Shown here piece after piece: positions 24,521-36,574 of a stretch of 64,000 nt of DNA; the first letter of the stretch is position 1; each line of letters starts with the position of its first letter. A program made the position numbers and the translations under genes. The notes below the pieces were generated by a model. The model worked only from the letters and a program-made list of their open reading frames with translations, did no database searches and had not been told where the DNA came from. This DNA comes from Saururus chinensis (lineage: Eukaryota; Streptophyta; Magnoliopsida; Piperales; Saururaceae). The DNA is taken from NCBI GenBank assembly GCA_035235625.1, contig CP141149.1:29009753-29073752 (forward strand), written 5' to 3'.

Positions 24521-25271
24521 AATGGCAAGCTGTATACTTATTGGTGGAACCAAAGAAAGTAAATTTTTACTGTTCTTTATGTCTGACTGCCACAATCATG
24601 TAAATGGGTATGGGCACCTCACTAGATCTCCCTGTCTTTGTTTCGCTGCAAGAAGTCGGTGTTGCCATTTGGTTGTTGAGTATAAATTCTATTAATTCTT
24701 TTGTATCTCTTTTCTATTGTAGGGAATTTGGGTTTCATTCGATAGAGATAAGAACCTTAATATGTGCCAAGTGGTACATGTCTAGAGGCTGCTTCTTGGT
24801 GGGAGATGTATAAATAGGAAATCTACCACCTCAGTCTTGGACATCCGGCTGATACCCAACTCCAATTTCTTCAGGGTTATCATTCTGATTATTTCCATCA
24901 GCTCAGTGCTTTCTTGGGTCCCTTGGGCAGGGTGACTTTGGGATTTTATGTACTAAGCAACAAGAAATACAATCTGCAAAAGCCGCTACTATCATGCGCG
25001 TTGGCAATTAGATCTTAATCATGTTTTAAGATGTGGGGTTTTGGGGATATGAACGTGGAAACAGGCTTTAAATTTTTTTTGAGTTTCTGATTAAGAGACT
25101 ATTTATTTTAACATCGTAAGCGCGAAATGTTTAGTCCTTGTTCACGCCAGCCAAGCTGGCCGTGTCTATGCTTCAAAAAAAAAAAAAGACGGGTTAGGGA
25201 ATGGTTGTAAACATGAAACGTGTAGTAGCATGCCTGGCAAAGAAGGAATCATTTTATTGAACTTAGTGTAA
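24521..25271. other. 3' flank of SOSEKI gene
   Basis: The first part is probably the 3' UTR. The conserved-frame stop for the final exon would be at 24518-24520. A poly-A run of about a dozen bases lies near 25176. No further gene was seen. Confidence 0.4.
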
Positions 25272-26317
25272 TGTCATAACCCTGCCTGATGAACGGGTTA
25301 CATTATGGGCTTGTGAGGCTTTGTGCTTAGCAAGTTGGCTTTTTAAGTACAATAAGTATTTCTGTTTGGCAAAGTGTTGTATGGATCATGTGCAGAGGGC
25401 TTGGCAAAGAAAAGGATTAGGGCTTGGAGGAGTGATACATTATAAAAAAATAAATGAATATAAGATTTAAGATAGATTGTAGTTACTATTAATGTGTTTA
25501 CAAAGTAATTTGTATAAATTATATTAGTTCGTCATACTAATGCTATTTCCCTTTGTATGGCATAAGGGATTTTCTTGTATATTGCTTGAGTGATAGCTAA
25601 AGTGACACTTGGTGGGTAGCATCTCGCATGAGATGCAATACTTGGGCTACAACGCAAAGTATTTCTTCTCGTAAGGAAGTCACAAATACTTACACATCAT
25701 TTTGCAGTTTGTGGATTAGCTCACGATTTTTTATGCTCAATCTATGGGTCGCTTTCTCCTATGTTTCAAAAGAGTTCATTTTGTCTTCTAACTTGTCAAA
25801 GCCGGTCACATAGGATCCTAGATGTTCCTCCATGACATCTATGTGCAATATTTTTTTGGACGTCTTTGTCAACAGTTGAGTGGCCTTTTCTACCCCACTT
25901 GTCTTAGTCACTTACTTCGACATCTTATTCAAAGTTTGATTGAACTGGAATGAGGGTTGCATGAACTTAGGTTTTGATACTAAATGTCGCAACCCTACTC
26001 GATGGATAGGCTATTGTGTAGCACTTAGCGCGGCCTTGTGCCTAGTTAGTTAGTCTTTCGAATATAACATGTTTTTACTTAGCAAGGGATTGTGTAAATT
26101 ACGTGCGAAGAGCTTTGTAAAATAAGAGGTAAGGCGAATGGGAGTGACATATTATAAAGAAAAAAATGAATATAAACATGAAAATAAATTGCATTTACTA
26201 TTAGCATGTTTACAAAGTAATCAGTACAAATTACATGAGCTAACTACATTAACAATACTTCCCCCTATATAACATAAGAAATTTATTATATATTACTGGA
26301 ATAGCACCCAAATGGCT
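25272..26317 (-). mobile_element. short LTR retrotransposon remnant on the minus strand
   Basis: Two direct repeats, 25272-25607 (TGTCATAACCC...GTGACA) and about 25985-26317 (TGTCGCAACCC...), bracket about 380 bases. Next to the second repeat, the minus strand reads TTTAGTATCAAAACCTAAGT, close to an initiator tRNA-Met primer site. The interior, read on the minus strand, resembles a gag N-terminus (GVEKATQLLTKTSKK, VMEEHLGSYVTGFDKLEDKM) with several stops. Pol is absent. Divergence between the LTRs indicates an old deletion derivative. A Ty3/gypsy origin is an inference from the primer site and gag-like coil. Confidence 0.6.
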
Positions 26318-28767
26318 CTATGGGTATGATTATATAAAAATATAAAATATACATAAAGACATAAAGAAAGACTTTAAAATGTATTTAGAAAATTGTTTGG
26401 ACCATGTCTATAATGATAAGGAATGCATGAGAGTTTCCCATTTAGAAAATTAATGGTACATACACTAGGGCAAGTGAACATTAGGACCAATAATGCTAAC
26501 ATGTACTTAACGTGTATTGTAGATTTTTTAAGGGGACAACTCCCATATCCTTATGCTAGGCTCAGGGAGCATTGACAATACTTCCTACAAAGAAAGGTTT
26601 TCAATGGAACAATTTTAGCCCAACGTCATATATATGTACATTAATGAGATAGCAGAACATGCCAACATATTGTTTTCATCAAAGACTATTAGGTTTTATA
26701 AAAGTGTTTTTATACTTTATTTTTATAATGAGCTTAATATAAGCTATGTATGGAAATTGTTCATTCACGACATTAATGGTGCACACTAATATGTGTTTAG
26801 CATTCGTATTATTGACACTAATATATATTAATATGTGCAACATCAATCTTAAATATTAAGCATAACTTATATTAATTTTATTGAAGGAGCATAAAAAATT
26901 CTCCCTGAGTGTAAAGACGGAAAAAATATTGTTTGCACCGCCTGACATCTTTACTAATCATTTACATGATTTTTACTTGGGTCTGCATTCCCCTCCGTTT
27001 AGTATGTTGACAAAGAATATTGAATATTCCCAATAAAAGAAAAAAGAAAACAAATGATGACTAACTACGTCAAACTACAAGAAATTGGGAAATCAGATGA
27101 TTAAACAGCACTACTCTTCTAGAGGTGATTAACGGATGAAAATGACAATATCGTTCCAACTTCAATGAGTAGATAGCACATTAGGTATCATCGAAATAAA
27201 AAAATAGCACATAAGGTGTCCCACGTACTCCTACTATTATTAATATAATTCTTACTAAAATAGGTAGAACATAGGAATCTCAAATAGTTAGAACAGGTAC
27301 AATTACGAGAATATGAGTTAAAGTTTGTTAAAATTTTGTTTTCTTGTAATGTGAGATGCTTTTTACCTTTTTTTTTAAAAAAATATACTCCTTTTATTTT
27401 ATAGTAATAATTCCATTTAAAATTTTGTAATTTTTATTAAATTATATGGCCTACACAATTCATAGAATAGAAAAATCTTGTAAATGAGTTACATTATAAG
27501 GTACCTATGAGACCCTAGTAGATTTTCCCATCCGCCTCCCCTATGAGAGTTGTTCATGTCTTTTCTTGTTTTCTGGCTACCAAGCCGCTCTAGACTGTTC
27601 TTGCCTTAGCCAGCCCCATTCTCCCGAGGAAACTCCATCGACACAAACCTCATTGCCCTTGCGGCCATCATATGCTGCCAACAAATACTGACATAAGCAC
27701 AACACCTTTCTCGACTGCCTCCTATACATCTAACATGCCCTCACTTTTTGGGGAGGACTGCCCCACGTCGCCCTTTTCACTGGGCTCACTCCAACTCCCA
27801 CGTCAATTTTGCTATCTTCAACCCCTCCACCGGCCACAACGTCGTCCATTGCCACATTGGCTTAGGCACCGAGCACCTTTTCCTCCTCTTCTGTATCATC
27901 CCCCACTAGCCCCTCATCCACGACAACCTCCTCTTCCACTATTATCAGCTGAGCTACTCCACTACCTCTAAGCCTTAAAGGCCTCCCTAAAAAATGCTAG
28001 AGAGAATGGCCTCTTCTCTGCCAATGATTACTAGAGGATGAAGATTGAGTCCCTAGTGTTGATGTAGGGGATCAATGTGAAACATATCAAAACAGGGTAG
28101 GATGTGCGGGTCTCCAAACGGGTAGTGGCCATCTTCCTCCTCATGACCATGGATGACTTCAATGACCAGTTGTTTGAGAATAACAACATGAGACTTGAAT
28201 TCTATAGCAACAATTCTGCTGTCACCCTCTGGCCCGAGGATGGAAAGCACAAGCTCTTATTGAACTTCATTTCTAGGATGAGCGCATGGAGGAGTAGATT
28301 TTCATGCAAGAGAAGAAGGGGGCCAACATGCACATCTCGAATGGCAAAGAATCTCATGATAGGGATAGGGATGAAGGGATGGCACTAGTGATCCCCAAAA
28401 TTTTTTGACAACTGCACCAAAGTCTTAGATATAGGGGAGCAACGATCGACGAACTTGTTTCAGAAGCTGTATATGGCGAGAAGAGAGAAAAAAATAGTGA
28501 GAGGTTAGAAGAGGTGAAGGACTTGCTCTCGAGGGCTTCTCTCTTTTTGTCATTTCCACAAGAGGAGCTTAAGCGGGAGGAGCATGAGCCACGAAGAAAA
28601 AGATTATGTGTGAGAAGCTTTTGAGACCTTGTTTAAAAGTAACTTGCAATCTAATTTAAGCCAAAGCCAAAAGGAAGCTATTAATATGAAATACATAATT
28701 TTTTTAAATAGAATTATTAATATAGAATAAAGAGAATATTTTTTATAAATAAGACACTTAATATAAA
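26318..28767. other. spacer with an unrecognised broken coding stretch near 27950-28400
   Basis: Most of this is AT-rich and featureless. From about 27600 to 28600 the composition becomes coding-like (+). An open frame at 28104-28388 contains NDQLFENNNMRLEFYSNN, and upstream bits in frame (NVKHIKTG, RMKIESLVLM) are separated by stops. It looks like a decayed gene or retrocopy fragment. I do not recognise the family and assign no function. Confidence 0.35.
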
Positions 28768-28859
28768 ATAGAATGAGTCTATACACACCCCCACTAATCC
28801 CTTCAGTTTTTATTCATAAAATTAATGAGGGGTTTGAGGTATATATAGACTCATTCTAT
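28768..28859. repeat. 92-bp fold-back MITE
   Basis: The left arm ATAGAATGAGTCTATACACA and the complement of the right arm (ATAGAATGAGTCTATATATA) are near-perfect inverted repeats around a short AT-rich centre. A target duplication cannot be defined because the flanks are low-complexity. Confidence 0.65.
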
Positions 28860-29094
28860 AAAATAAGAAGAGTAATATTTTTTCCATTCTCCTAATTCAA
28901 AAACTCTACTTTCAAGTTCCAGCTATATGTTAAGTCAAATGAGCCTCCCACACTTGAAAGTACGAGCCTCCCGCACTTAAAAATCAGGAACAAATTTCTT
29001 TTCTGTAGACATAAAATCTGATTTTTTTATGCCACTTGTAAATGTGAGTATCCACCATTTCCTTAAAAGTGCCCAACACAGACCAAAACATGAC

Positions 29095-29168
29095 GACCGC
29101 ATAGCGCAGTGGATTAGCGCGTTTGACTTCGGATCAAAAGGTCGTGGGTTCGACTCCCACTGTGGTCG
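29095..29168 (+). tRNA. tRNA-Arg, anticodon TCG
   Basis: The 5' acceptor strand GACCGCA pairs with TGTGGTC at 29161-29167 (one G-T wobble), followed by discriminator G. The D arm (TAGCGCAGTGGATTAGCGC) matches the A box, and GGTTCGACTCC is the B box/T arm. The anticodon stem TTTGA/TCAAA encloses the loop CTTCGGA, which gives anticodon TCG reading CGA arginine codons. There is no intron and no encoded CCA, as expected of a nuclear plant tRNA gene. Confidence 0.95.
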
Positions 29169-29550
29169 AACGAACGTCTCCTTTTGCTGGAGATCTTTCT
29201 CTTGCATTTAATGCCTCTCACACACCACCCGCTTACCGAGGGACATGTACATAAATTATGTAATAAATAAAATATATAATTTTTTATTCCCCAATTAATC
29301 GTTACACTAATGACTGAACAAAGTTCTTTTTTGGGGGTAATGTAAAGATGAAAAGATTCCTAGTCTATGATCGTGAAGGCTACCGCCGTCATGGTTTGTT
29401 CTGTAGTCCACCTTGCAAGATCAAGTCCCGCCCTCATCTCATGAATATAGAGGCCTTCCAATGCCATAAACAAGTAAATTGTTCGCAAGTTAAGGAAAAC
29501 AAAGTTATGCGCTGGCATATTAGCGTTAATTATTTCTTATTTACTTAACG
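29169..29550. other. spacer after the tRNA
   Basis: No gene supported. The first bases after the tRNA lack a strong T-run terminator within about 20 bases. The open frame at 29348-29548 has no known domain. Confidence 0.4.
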
Positions 29551-29759
29551 CTTTCCGTTTTAAATTAATAATTCTATTTCACAGAAAAATTTATTACATA
29601 TTATAATTTTATTTTGTTCGATTTAAATAGTTATGTACTTAAAAAAAATATTATAAGTTTATTTACTCTTCTCTTAGATGTAAATTTCACTAGGAAGTTT
29701 TACTATATAATAAAAAACTATTATTTTTATAAATATAACTATTAATATGAGACTGAAAG
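29551..29759. repeat. MITE related to the copy at 3611
   Basis: The ends CTTTCCGTTTTAAATTAATA and (complement) CTTTCAGTCTCATATTAATA are imperfect inverted repeats. The internal block GTACTTAAAAAA, the TTATTTACTCTTCTCTTAGA block and a run of AT-rich triplets align with the Tourist-like MITE at 3611-3838. Confidence 0.5.
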
Positions 29760-30351
29760 AATATCTACACTTTTATACCTCTAATTTTTTCGGGTGTGTC
29801 TCACAATGGATAGATGAGGGTTGGGTTTTGTCAGGTTGACTATAGACTTCGGTTCCTTCAAAATCCCCATTAATTATTCTCAAAATAGACTCACGCATGT
29901 GAACGGTGACTGTTAAAGACTCAAATACCTCCATCCTCCTTTTCTTCAACCTGAGCTCTTTTTTCCTACTTTTCCACTGAACTACTTGTCTGCCGCGGGC
30001 TTCCTTTTCTTTTACTGCCACATATGTGGGTTCACTTGGATGTGGGTCTACAGTTCACTTATGCGCAGGTCCACATTTTGGGCACATTGATAGACTTGAA
30101 GTCTAGTTTGGGCAAATCCTCAAAAAATAATAGAACAGTAATAGATGCGCAGACACACACATATATATAGAAACGTTTAATACCAAGTATCATATATGTG
30201 CTTAAACTATCATAGCCACTCTGACCACTCATCACGCGGTCAGTCAACATAGAGCAGCAACACTGAACACCCCCGTTTCTACACGGCCAGTCGCTCCCTA
30301 TCGAGTGCCACATTGAACGTCATGGCAGAACAATTGAGTGAAGTGCTCCAT
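29760..30351. other. 3' flank of the superoxide dismutase gene
   Basis: This lies downstream of the minus-strand stop at 30352 and probably contains its 3' UTR. The open frames 29773-30021 (-) and 30059-30313 (-) show no known domain. Confidence 0.4.
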
Positions 30352-33300
30352 TCATTCAATTGGAGTCAACCCAACCACACCTGCACACAGAATCATAATG
30401 AGAAGTCATACGGATGTATTGATGAAGGTGGTGGGACACATTCTATCAGAATGCTATTTCTAGAAAGCACTTCCTCTTATAAAAGTTGGTACCAATTGAA
30501 CATTTTTCCAACAACATTTTACCAGCTCCGCAATTTCAAGAGATTACAGAACAGGTAAAAGAAAACATGAAAGGTTTGACCTTTTTTCATCCAAGGAAGA
30601 ATAACATAAAATTTGTAGCATACCACAAGCCAGCCTTCCTCCCGCATTTCCGGTGGTGAGACTCAGCTCATGACCTCCTATGGACACAGAACACTCACAA
30701 ACAGCAAAAATTAATACTACAGCCTTCAAAAAACTACAAAAGCAACGTAGAGTACACATTTAAAAAAAATTTGTGAAGAGTTAATAAATTGTCATGTAGC
30801 TGTGTCATAATTTGGAATGCTTGTGTGTCATTTTATTCAGTTAGTATGAAAACTAAAGCAGGAATAACGGTGACTGAAATTACCCTTTCCCAGGTCATCT
30901 TCAAGCTCATGAACCACAAGTGCTCTTCCAATAACTGCATTTGGTCCACTAAGTGGTATCTACACATGTCATTAGCAACCACATAAACAGAAACAATATT
31001 GCAGGATAAATTTTACAAGAAAATAACAGAATCACAAAAGATGAGTCCAAGTTTCATGCACTACCTGGCTATCCACTATTGTTGCCTCTGCCACTCCTAT
31101 ACTCTCATCATAGAATAGAAGACACATGCAAACTTAGTTTCATAATAAAAGCAGATTCATAGCAACTTTAAAACAAGTGGAACTTACCATTGGCATCAGC
31201 AATTATGTTTCCCAGGTCGCCCGCATGTCGAACTTCATCCTCAGGAGCACCATGTGTCATTTTGTTAGGATTGAAGTGTGCCCCTATTATGAAATGTTGT
31301 GATTAAATGATCAAGCAGAGTAAATGAAAAATAATACCTTAATGACAATAACATTTTAAAAACAACACCCATATTAATACAAAAAGTAACTGAAAAATAA
31401 TTTGCCTATTTTCTAGATATGAAATATGTTCAAACCTAGAAGTTTTGCACTTTAGAACTCCAATGTCCAGAAAGAACATTTTAGAATCACTATGGTGTCC
31501 AATGTTTAATAAGTAGTCACTGCACCAACTTTAACAGGCTATCAAATCTACAGTGTCACATGACCCATATGTGAGGGCATCTTGTTGCAGATACATATGA
31601 TCTTAGCCATTAACAGCCAGCTGATACAGCAAATGACCTAACCATTATCACCTTATAATGAAATGCCTTCATCCATTTATTGTTGGACAACATGTGGTAC
31701 AAGAAAATGCTAACATCGCTTATCAATGACAAACATTTATAGGCACAATGAGGTCAAAAGTACCACTGAATGTGGAATAATATCAACCTAGCCAATCACA
31801 CACATTTGTAAAATTTTCTTCTGCAGCAGATTTAAACACCAAAGAAACCCTAGGACAATGATGCAATTGTCAGCCTTTCATGTTTGTCAAATTCACTAAT
31901 CGTGTGTTCTTCTTTGAATACTAGATAACTGCATTATGACTTAAGAAGCAGTAACTATACACAACAATGATAGTAAAAGAGCGTCTTATATGTGCCTGGC
32001 ACATGCTGACTCGCTTTCGACCCACGCGATTTTGATCACTCAGCGGGCTTTAAAAAAGGGGCCAGGCAGCTTTGACTGCCCCTGCCTGCTTGTTGCGCCT
32101 GGCACATATTAACTAGTTCCCAGTAAAAAAGCTGCTTTAGATTAACCTGTGGATATGCAACCATTGGTCGTGTCCCCATATTCGTGCTGCAGGGTGTCAA
32201 AAAGGAAACAATTAATATACACAGCTAATATGCTACTAACGAATTACAAATGAAAATAATTCCCACTAAACCAAGAACGTACAAGATGAAACCCATGAGG
32301 TCCAGGAGTAAGTCCAGTGACACGAACTTTCACTGTTGTGGGACCTGTATGATGCAGAAATGTCAGTGAATTTTTAGTTCATAAATAATGTATCTAAGAG
32401 GGCTAAATGAAGTACCATTCAGGAAGACGTGATATTGAAGTTGTTTATTCGGAAAAAAATAAGTGTCATATAAGCATTGATTAATCTTCACTCATACCCC
32501 TTGAGACCAGAAGCATTCATAGAATCAATATTTCTAAGGTGGTTAGGAAAGTTATTCAAATTCTTTTTCTTTTTTAGTAGCAATTAAAAAGTGATTGGTT
32601 TTTATAAATGTTGCATTTAGTCTCCTTTTTTTATTTTTTGAAGTATAATTTGCACATATTTTAAGAAGTACAAGCCAGTGCTTATCCGACAAATATATCA
32701 ACATGAATGGAGTAATGATGAAAAAGGATTAAGGGCATTGCATCATCAACTATGACATCAATGCTGAACTTTCATGGAGGCCTACTGCTGATTTGAATAG
32801 AGACATATTCAGGGAGTTCAATATTGAAGAAAACTGACGCTTATTAAATGAAGGAAATATAACTGTTGACTTTGCTAAGCCTTGATACAAGCAAAAGAGA
32901 GAGAAGAAGAGGAGGACAAAAGTAGTTCATTTAGAAAAACCAAATGGGACACACTAGATATGTGACGGAGGGTGTCTGATGGAAGAACCAAGTTAGACAG
33001 GAAAGGAGTGCCAAAACAAAAGTTTGACAGAAAAAGAACCCAATTAGGTCCCGGAAGGAGCTGACTTAGAAAAGTAACTGGACTTTCCAATCTGAGTTAC
33101 AATAGCTTCAACTTTCTTTTCCACTGTTTACCAGCTATCACAAAATTCTCCCTGTTCTAGGCCACTACCCGTCTACCATATTACATGTGGCTGACTAAGC
33201 TACAATGAAAATAGTAAATACAAAACACTTCTAAATTGCTGTTTCCGAATGTGCATTTGGTTCAGCATTTCCAACAAAAACGCAGGCAGGAAAACTAGGA

Positions 33301-33803
33301 TACCAAATTCCATAAATAAGTGGATCTCAATGAATACGAGCTCTAATAACTAAAGCCGGGTTGTCGATTTCGACACAACAAACTCTATATATATACACAA
33401 ATCGAACCAGCTAGATGTCCATATGCAAGGCGTTGTCCTTGCATTTGCAGTTGCAGAACCCCATTTTGTATGACAGCAATCCGGAAACAGAGAGGGTGAG
33501 AGCCAAGAGGGAGAGGGAGAAGTTACCATCATCGTCCTGAGTTAACGTGACGACACCCTCCACTTGGGAGTTGCCCTTGAGGACCGCGACGGCCTTCTTG
33601 GCGGCGGCGGCGACGGTGAGAGCCTTGGGGGAGGCGGAAGAGAGGGAGAGGCGGGGGAGCTTGACGGGGAGACCCACGAAGGAGGACTTGAGGGGGTGCG
33701 TGAAAGGGTGGGAGTAGGTGAGAGATGGCGGGGAGAGGACGAGGGAAGGAGGAGCAGCGGAAAGGATGTGGGCAGCCATTGCAGCCAGCACTGCTGATTG
33801 CAT
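30352..33803 (-). CDS. CSD2: chloroplast Cu/Zn superoxide dismutase, eight exons, complete
   Basis: Minus-strand exons are 33527-33803, 32283-32344, 32147-32186, 31188-31283, 31065-31096, 30884-30959, 30624-30677 and 30352-30380. All introns are GT-AG and the join is exactly 222 codons (221 residues). A serine/alanine-rich chloroplast transit peptide (about residues 1-67) precedes the mature enzyme, which starts near KKAVAVLKG. Metal ligands are all present: HGFHLHEYGD (copper), GAHFNP (bridging), MTHGAP, VRHAGD (zinc) and VVHELEDD (copper). The disulfide cysteines (NGC and RLACG) and the active-site arginine (GGRLACG) are also present. The enzyme dismutates superoxide to peroxide and oxygen in the stroma. 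Eight exons match other plant plastid forms. The start at 33803 ([12 protein letters not shown]) is preferred because rice-type orthologues begin MQAILAAMAA; the ATG at 33779 is an alternative. Unusual features are proline for leucine in TPGPHGFH and an extra C-terminal glutamate. Confidence 0.96.
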
Positions 33804-34150
33804 CCGTGCAAGACCAACGCGATTGGGGTGCGACGCAGCGGGCCACGGGCATCTGATCTTCTTAGCCCGACGGCCGAACAGAAGGCCGCAGCTATCGACA
33901 AGGCAATCTAGAACCAAGTAGAAGGCCCAAACCCTTCCACCAAATCCATAAGATCATCAACTCCAAGGGCTTGGGCCGGAGGGGAGAATTGCTTTTTGAG
34001 CCCATCATATTCTCCTGATACTCGGAAGTTATATTCCATAGAGGCAATGCCGAACTTTATTTCAATATCGAGATGTCCACCCAGTAACCCATCGGCCCAC
34101 TTAGCTGACTTGTGCTTTTACCCAACCGGCTCATCTCATTGAGGAGAACG
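33804..34150. other. promoter side of the superoxide dismutase gene
   Basis: These bases lie upstream of the minus-strand start at 33803. They are moderately GC-rich near the gene. Open frames on both strands overlapping exon 1 are shadows of its biased composition. No clear TATA box was identified. Confidence 0.4.
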
Positions 34151-34639
34151 ATTTATGGAAGTTCATGTCATTATGTAAAGAATTCGTATTTTTTACACAA
34201 GTTCTCATTTTTCAGCTTTGTATCTATTTTTGACATTTTTCCCCTCACCCTCACATCTCCCTCTATTCATCCCTTACCGTCACAATATCTCATATCTTCT
34301 ATTCATCTCTTGTCATCTCTACAATAAAAAGAAACCTCTACTTCCTTGCACGTGGTAATGGTTGTTGTGCTTATGCACTCCATCCTTGTTTGCCTCCTCT
34401 TCTATAGTCATATTTTTTGTAGACCTCTCTTATTCTCTTACCCCTACTATTCTTTATTATAAAATCTTCTACTCTTCCTCTGATCGGCACCTAGCAGAAG
34501 ACGATTCAGCTTCAATACTAATAACCTTGTCTCTTTCAACTTTTTTGACTTTTAACAACGATGATGGCAAAAAGGCGAATAAAAAACCTATCGACCCATC
34601 AAAGTTCCTCCTATCATACAATCCATTCAAAAAGATGTG

Positions 34640-34780
34640 TATCTTTTGAAGATGATGGGCACCTGGATGTAACCCAATGCATAGATGCATACGACAGTGT
34701 TTGAGACATATGTGAAGAGGGAAAAGTAGAGGAGGGGTAGGAGCTAGTGAAGAAGATGGACAAAAGTTTTGACAAGTTTT
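34640..34780 (+). pseudogene. PPR-like fragment in the left arm
   Basis: The stretch reads MMGTW-type sequence and then FETYVKREKVEEG, a stop, and ELVKKMDKSFDKF. This matches the form of the longer PPR piece at 35205 (FEAYVKGEKAKEGTELLEKI). An inverted, more decayed counterpart lies at about 37050-37150 on the minus strand. It has stops and no start, so it is a captured fragment only. Confidence 0.5.
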
Positions 34781-35204
34781 GTTTTACTCTCAGTGTATAA
34801 AAATCTTGAACTTTTTTTCAAATCGTTTAAATAGTAGTGTTAAAAAGTTTTGATAATCTTTGTCAAAGTTATTTTTTAAAAAACATTTGATCACAAGACT
34901 AAACTTTTGAGATAAAACCTCACTATGTAATTATTTATATTTTGATGTTGTCATCTAAATGTTTAAATAATAGGGTTAAAATGTTTTAATTATTCCACTA
35001 AACTATTTTCTTTTTAAAAAATTGATCTCAATATTTAACTTTTTTGAGTTGTCTAAACTTTTTGATATTGATGCTTTTGTCAAAATGACCCAATAAACAG
35101 TAATGTCAAAACGTTTTGATAATGGAATAAAGTAGTTTCAACAACCATGTCAAAACGTACATTTAACAATAATATTAAAACTAATGTTTTAACAACAGTG
35201 TTTC

Positions 35205-35475
35205 AAGTGTATGTGATGGGGGAGAGGGTGGATGAGGGGAGGCCCAATGCCTACACTATGTTATGTTGATTAAGGGCTTGTCTCGGGATGGGAAATTGGG
35301 GGATGTCAATAAGCATTTTATGAAGATGTTAGGCACAAGGATGATGCTCAATGCGGGCATGTGCAAGACTGTGTTTGAGGCATATGTAAAGGGGGAGAAG
35401 GCGAAGGAGGGAACAGAGCTTCTGGAAAAGATAAAAGGTAGTGGTTTTGTGCCTGAGATGGTGTTTAACTTATTA
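35205..35475 (+). pseudogene. pentatricopeptide-repeat (PPR) gene fragment
   Basis: The fragment reads RPNAYTML, then a small frameshift, then LIKGLSRDGKLGDVNKHF, MLGTRMMLNAGMCKTVFEAY and VKGEKAKEGTELLEKIKGSG. These are about two P-class PPR motifs with their typical YTMLIKGL and VFEAYVK spacing. PPR proteins bind organelle RNA, but this piece is far too short and lacks a start and targeting peptide. It sits in the left half of the fold-back element and has an inverted partner at 36489-36574. Confidence 0.65.
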
Positions 35476-36488
35476 TTTTTTATGCTTTTGTCAAAACAAC
35501 CTATGAAATAACATGACGTTAAGTAGTTTTAATGACTGTGCCAAAATATTTTTATAATAATGTTAAAATATTTTAACAATAATATTAAAATATTTGAATT
35601 GGTATTAAATTATTTTAAAAATAATGTTAAATATTTTGACAATAGTGTTAATTAGAACTGTTGTAAAATGTGTATAATACTATTATTAAAATCATTTAAC
35701 ATTGTTGTCAATTTTTTTAAAAAAATTTGATCACAAGATTTAATTCTTTAAGAAAAAACCTATTTGTTTAAGTTTTTTTATTTTGATGTTTTTGTCAAGA
35801 CGACCTAAGAAATAACACACTGTTAAGTACTTTTAATAGCTGTGATAAAATATTTTAATAATTATGTCAAAATATTTTAACAACAGTGTTAAAATATCTT
35901 GCCAACAATGTTAAATCATTTTGACAACAGTGTGAACTATTTTGACACTATTGTAAAAATATTTTCATTAATTGGTGAAAATTGTTGAATCTTGTGTAGA
36001 CCTAAATATGAGAAAGCAACATAGAAAAGTCACAAGATAATAGTGGTGTCATGTGTGCCACATAGGCTTGAGAATATATGGATGTTAGCCCTTTCAACAA
36101 ATTTTACGTAGTGATGGAAATAACGTATTGTAGATAATTGCTAGAGCACTTATTCTTGAAATAGTGTTAAAAGTTCAATTCTTTTAGGCAAAAGGGTGGC
36201 TTGTGCTTTTATATGTACATTAAAAACTCAATTTTTATAGTTCCATAGTTCACCAAGAACTAACATTACACTTCTATAACATACGACAATGCAATATACA
36301 AGCAAATAGTTCTAGGTTTCTAAAAAGTTATAACTAAATTTTTTTAAAAAACCTAAATTTATCTAAATACAACCAACAAAACAACCAACCATGTACTTTT
36401 CGACCATAAACAAAACCTCAATTCAGTCCAATCACTTGTCGAAGAACAATCCCATGACGCCTTAGAACTGAGGTCTATGGTTATTGAG

Positions 36489-36574
36489 TTGCTCGGCCTT
36501 CTCGTTTGGCACAAAGCCCTTGCCCTTCTTCTCCTCTAGCAGTTCTCCCCCTCTTCCGCCTTCTCCCCGAATAC
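36489..36574 (-). pseudogene. inverted partner of the PPR fragment
   Basis: Read on the minus strand, this gives GEKAEEGGELL, a stop, then EKKGKGFVPNEKAEQL. It corresponds to GEKAKEGTELLEKIKGSGFV of the plus-strand fragment at 35205-35475. The opposite orientation within one element makes the pair a potential hairpin. Confidence 0.6.

Noticed and set aside
33411-33921. Several open frames on both strands over superoxide dismutase exon 1
   Set aside because: Shadows of the GC-rich exon 1 and flank; splice sites and protein homology support only one frame.
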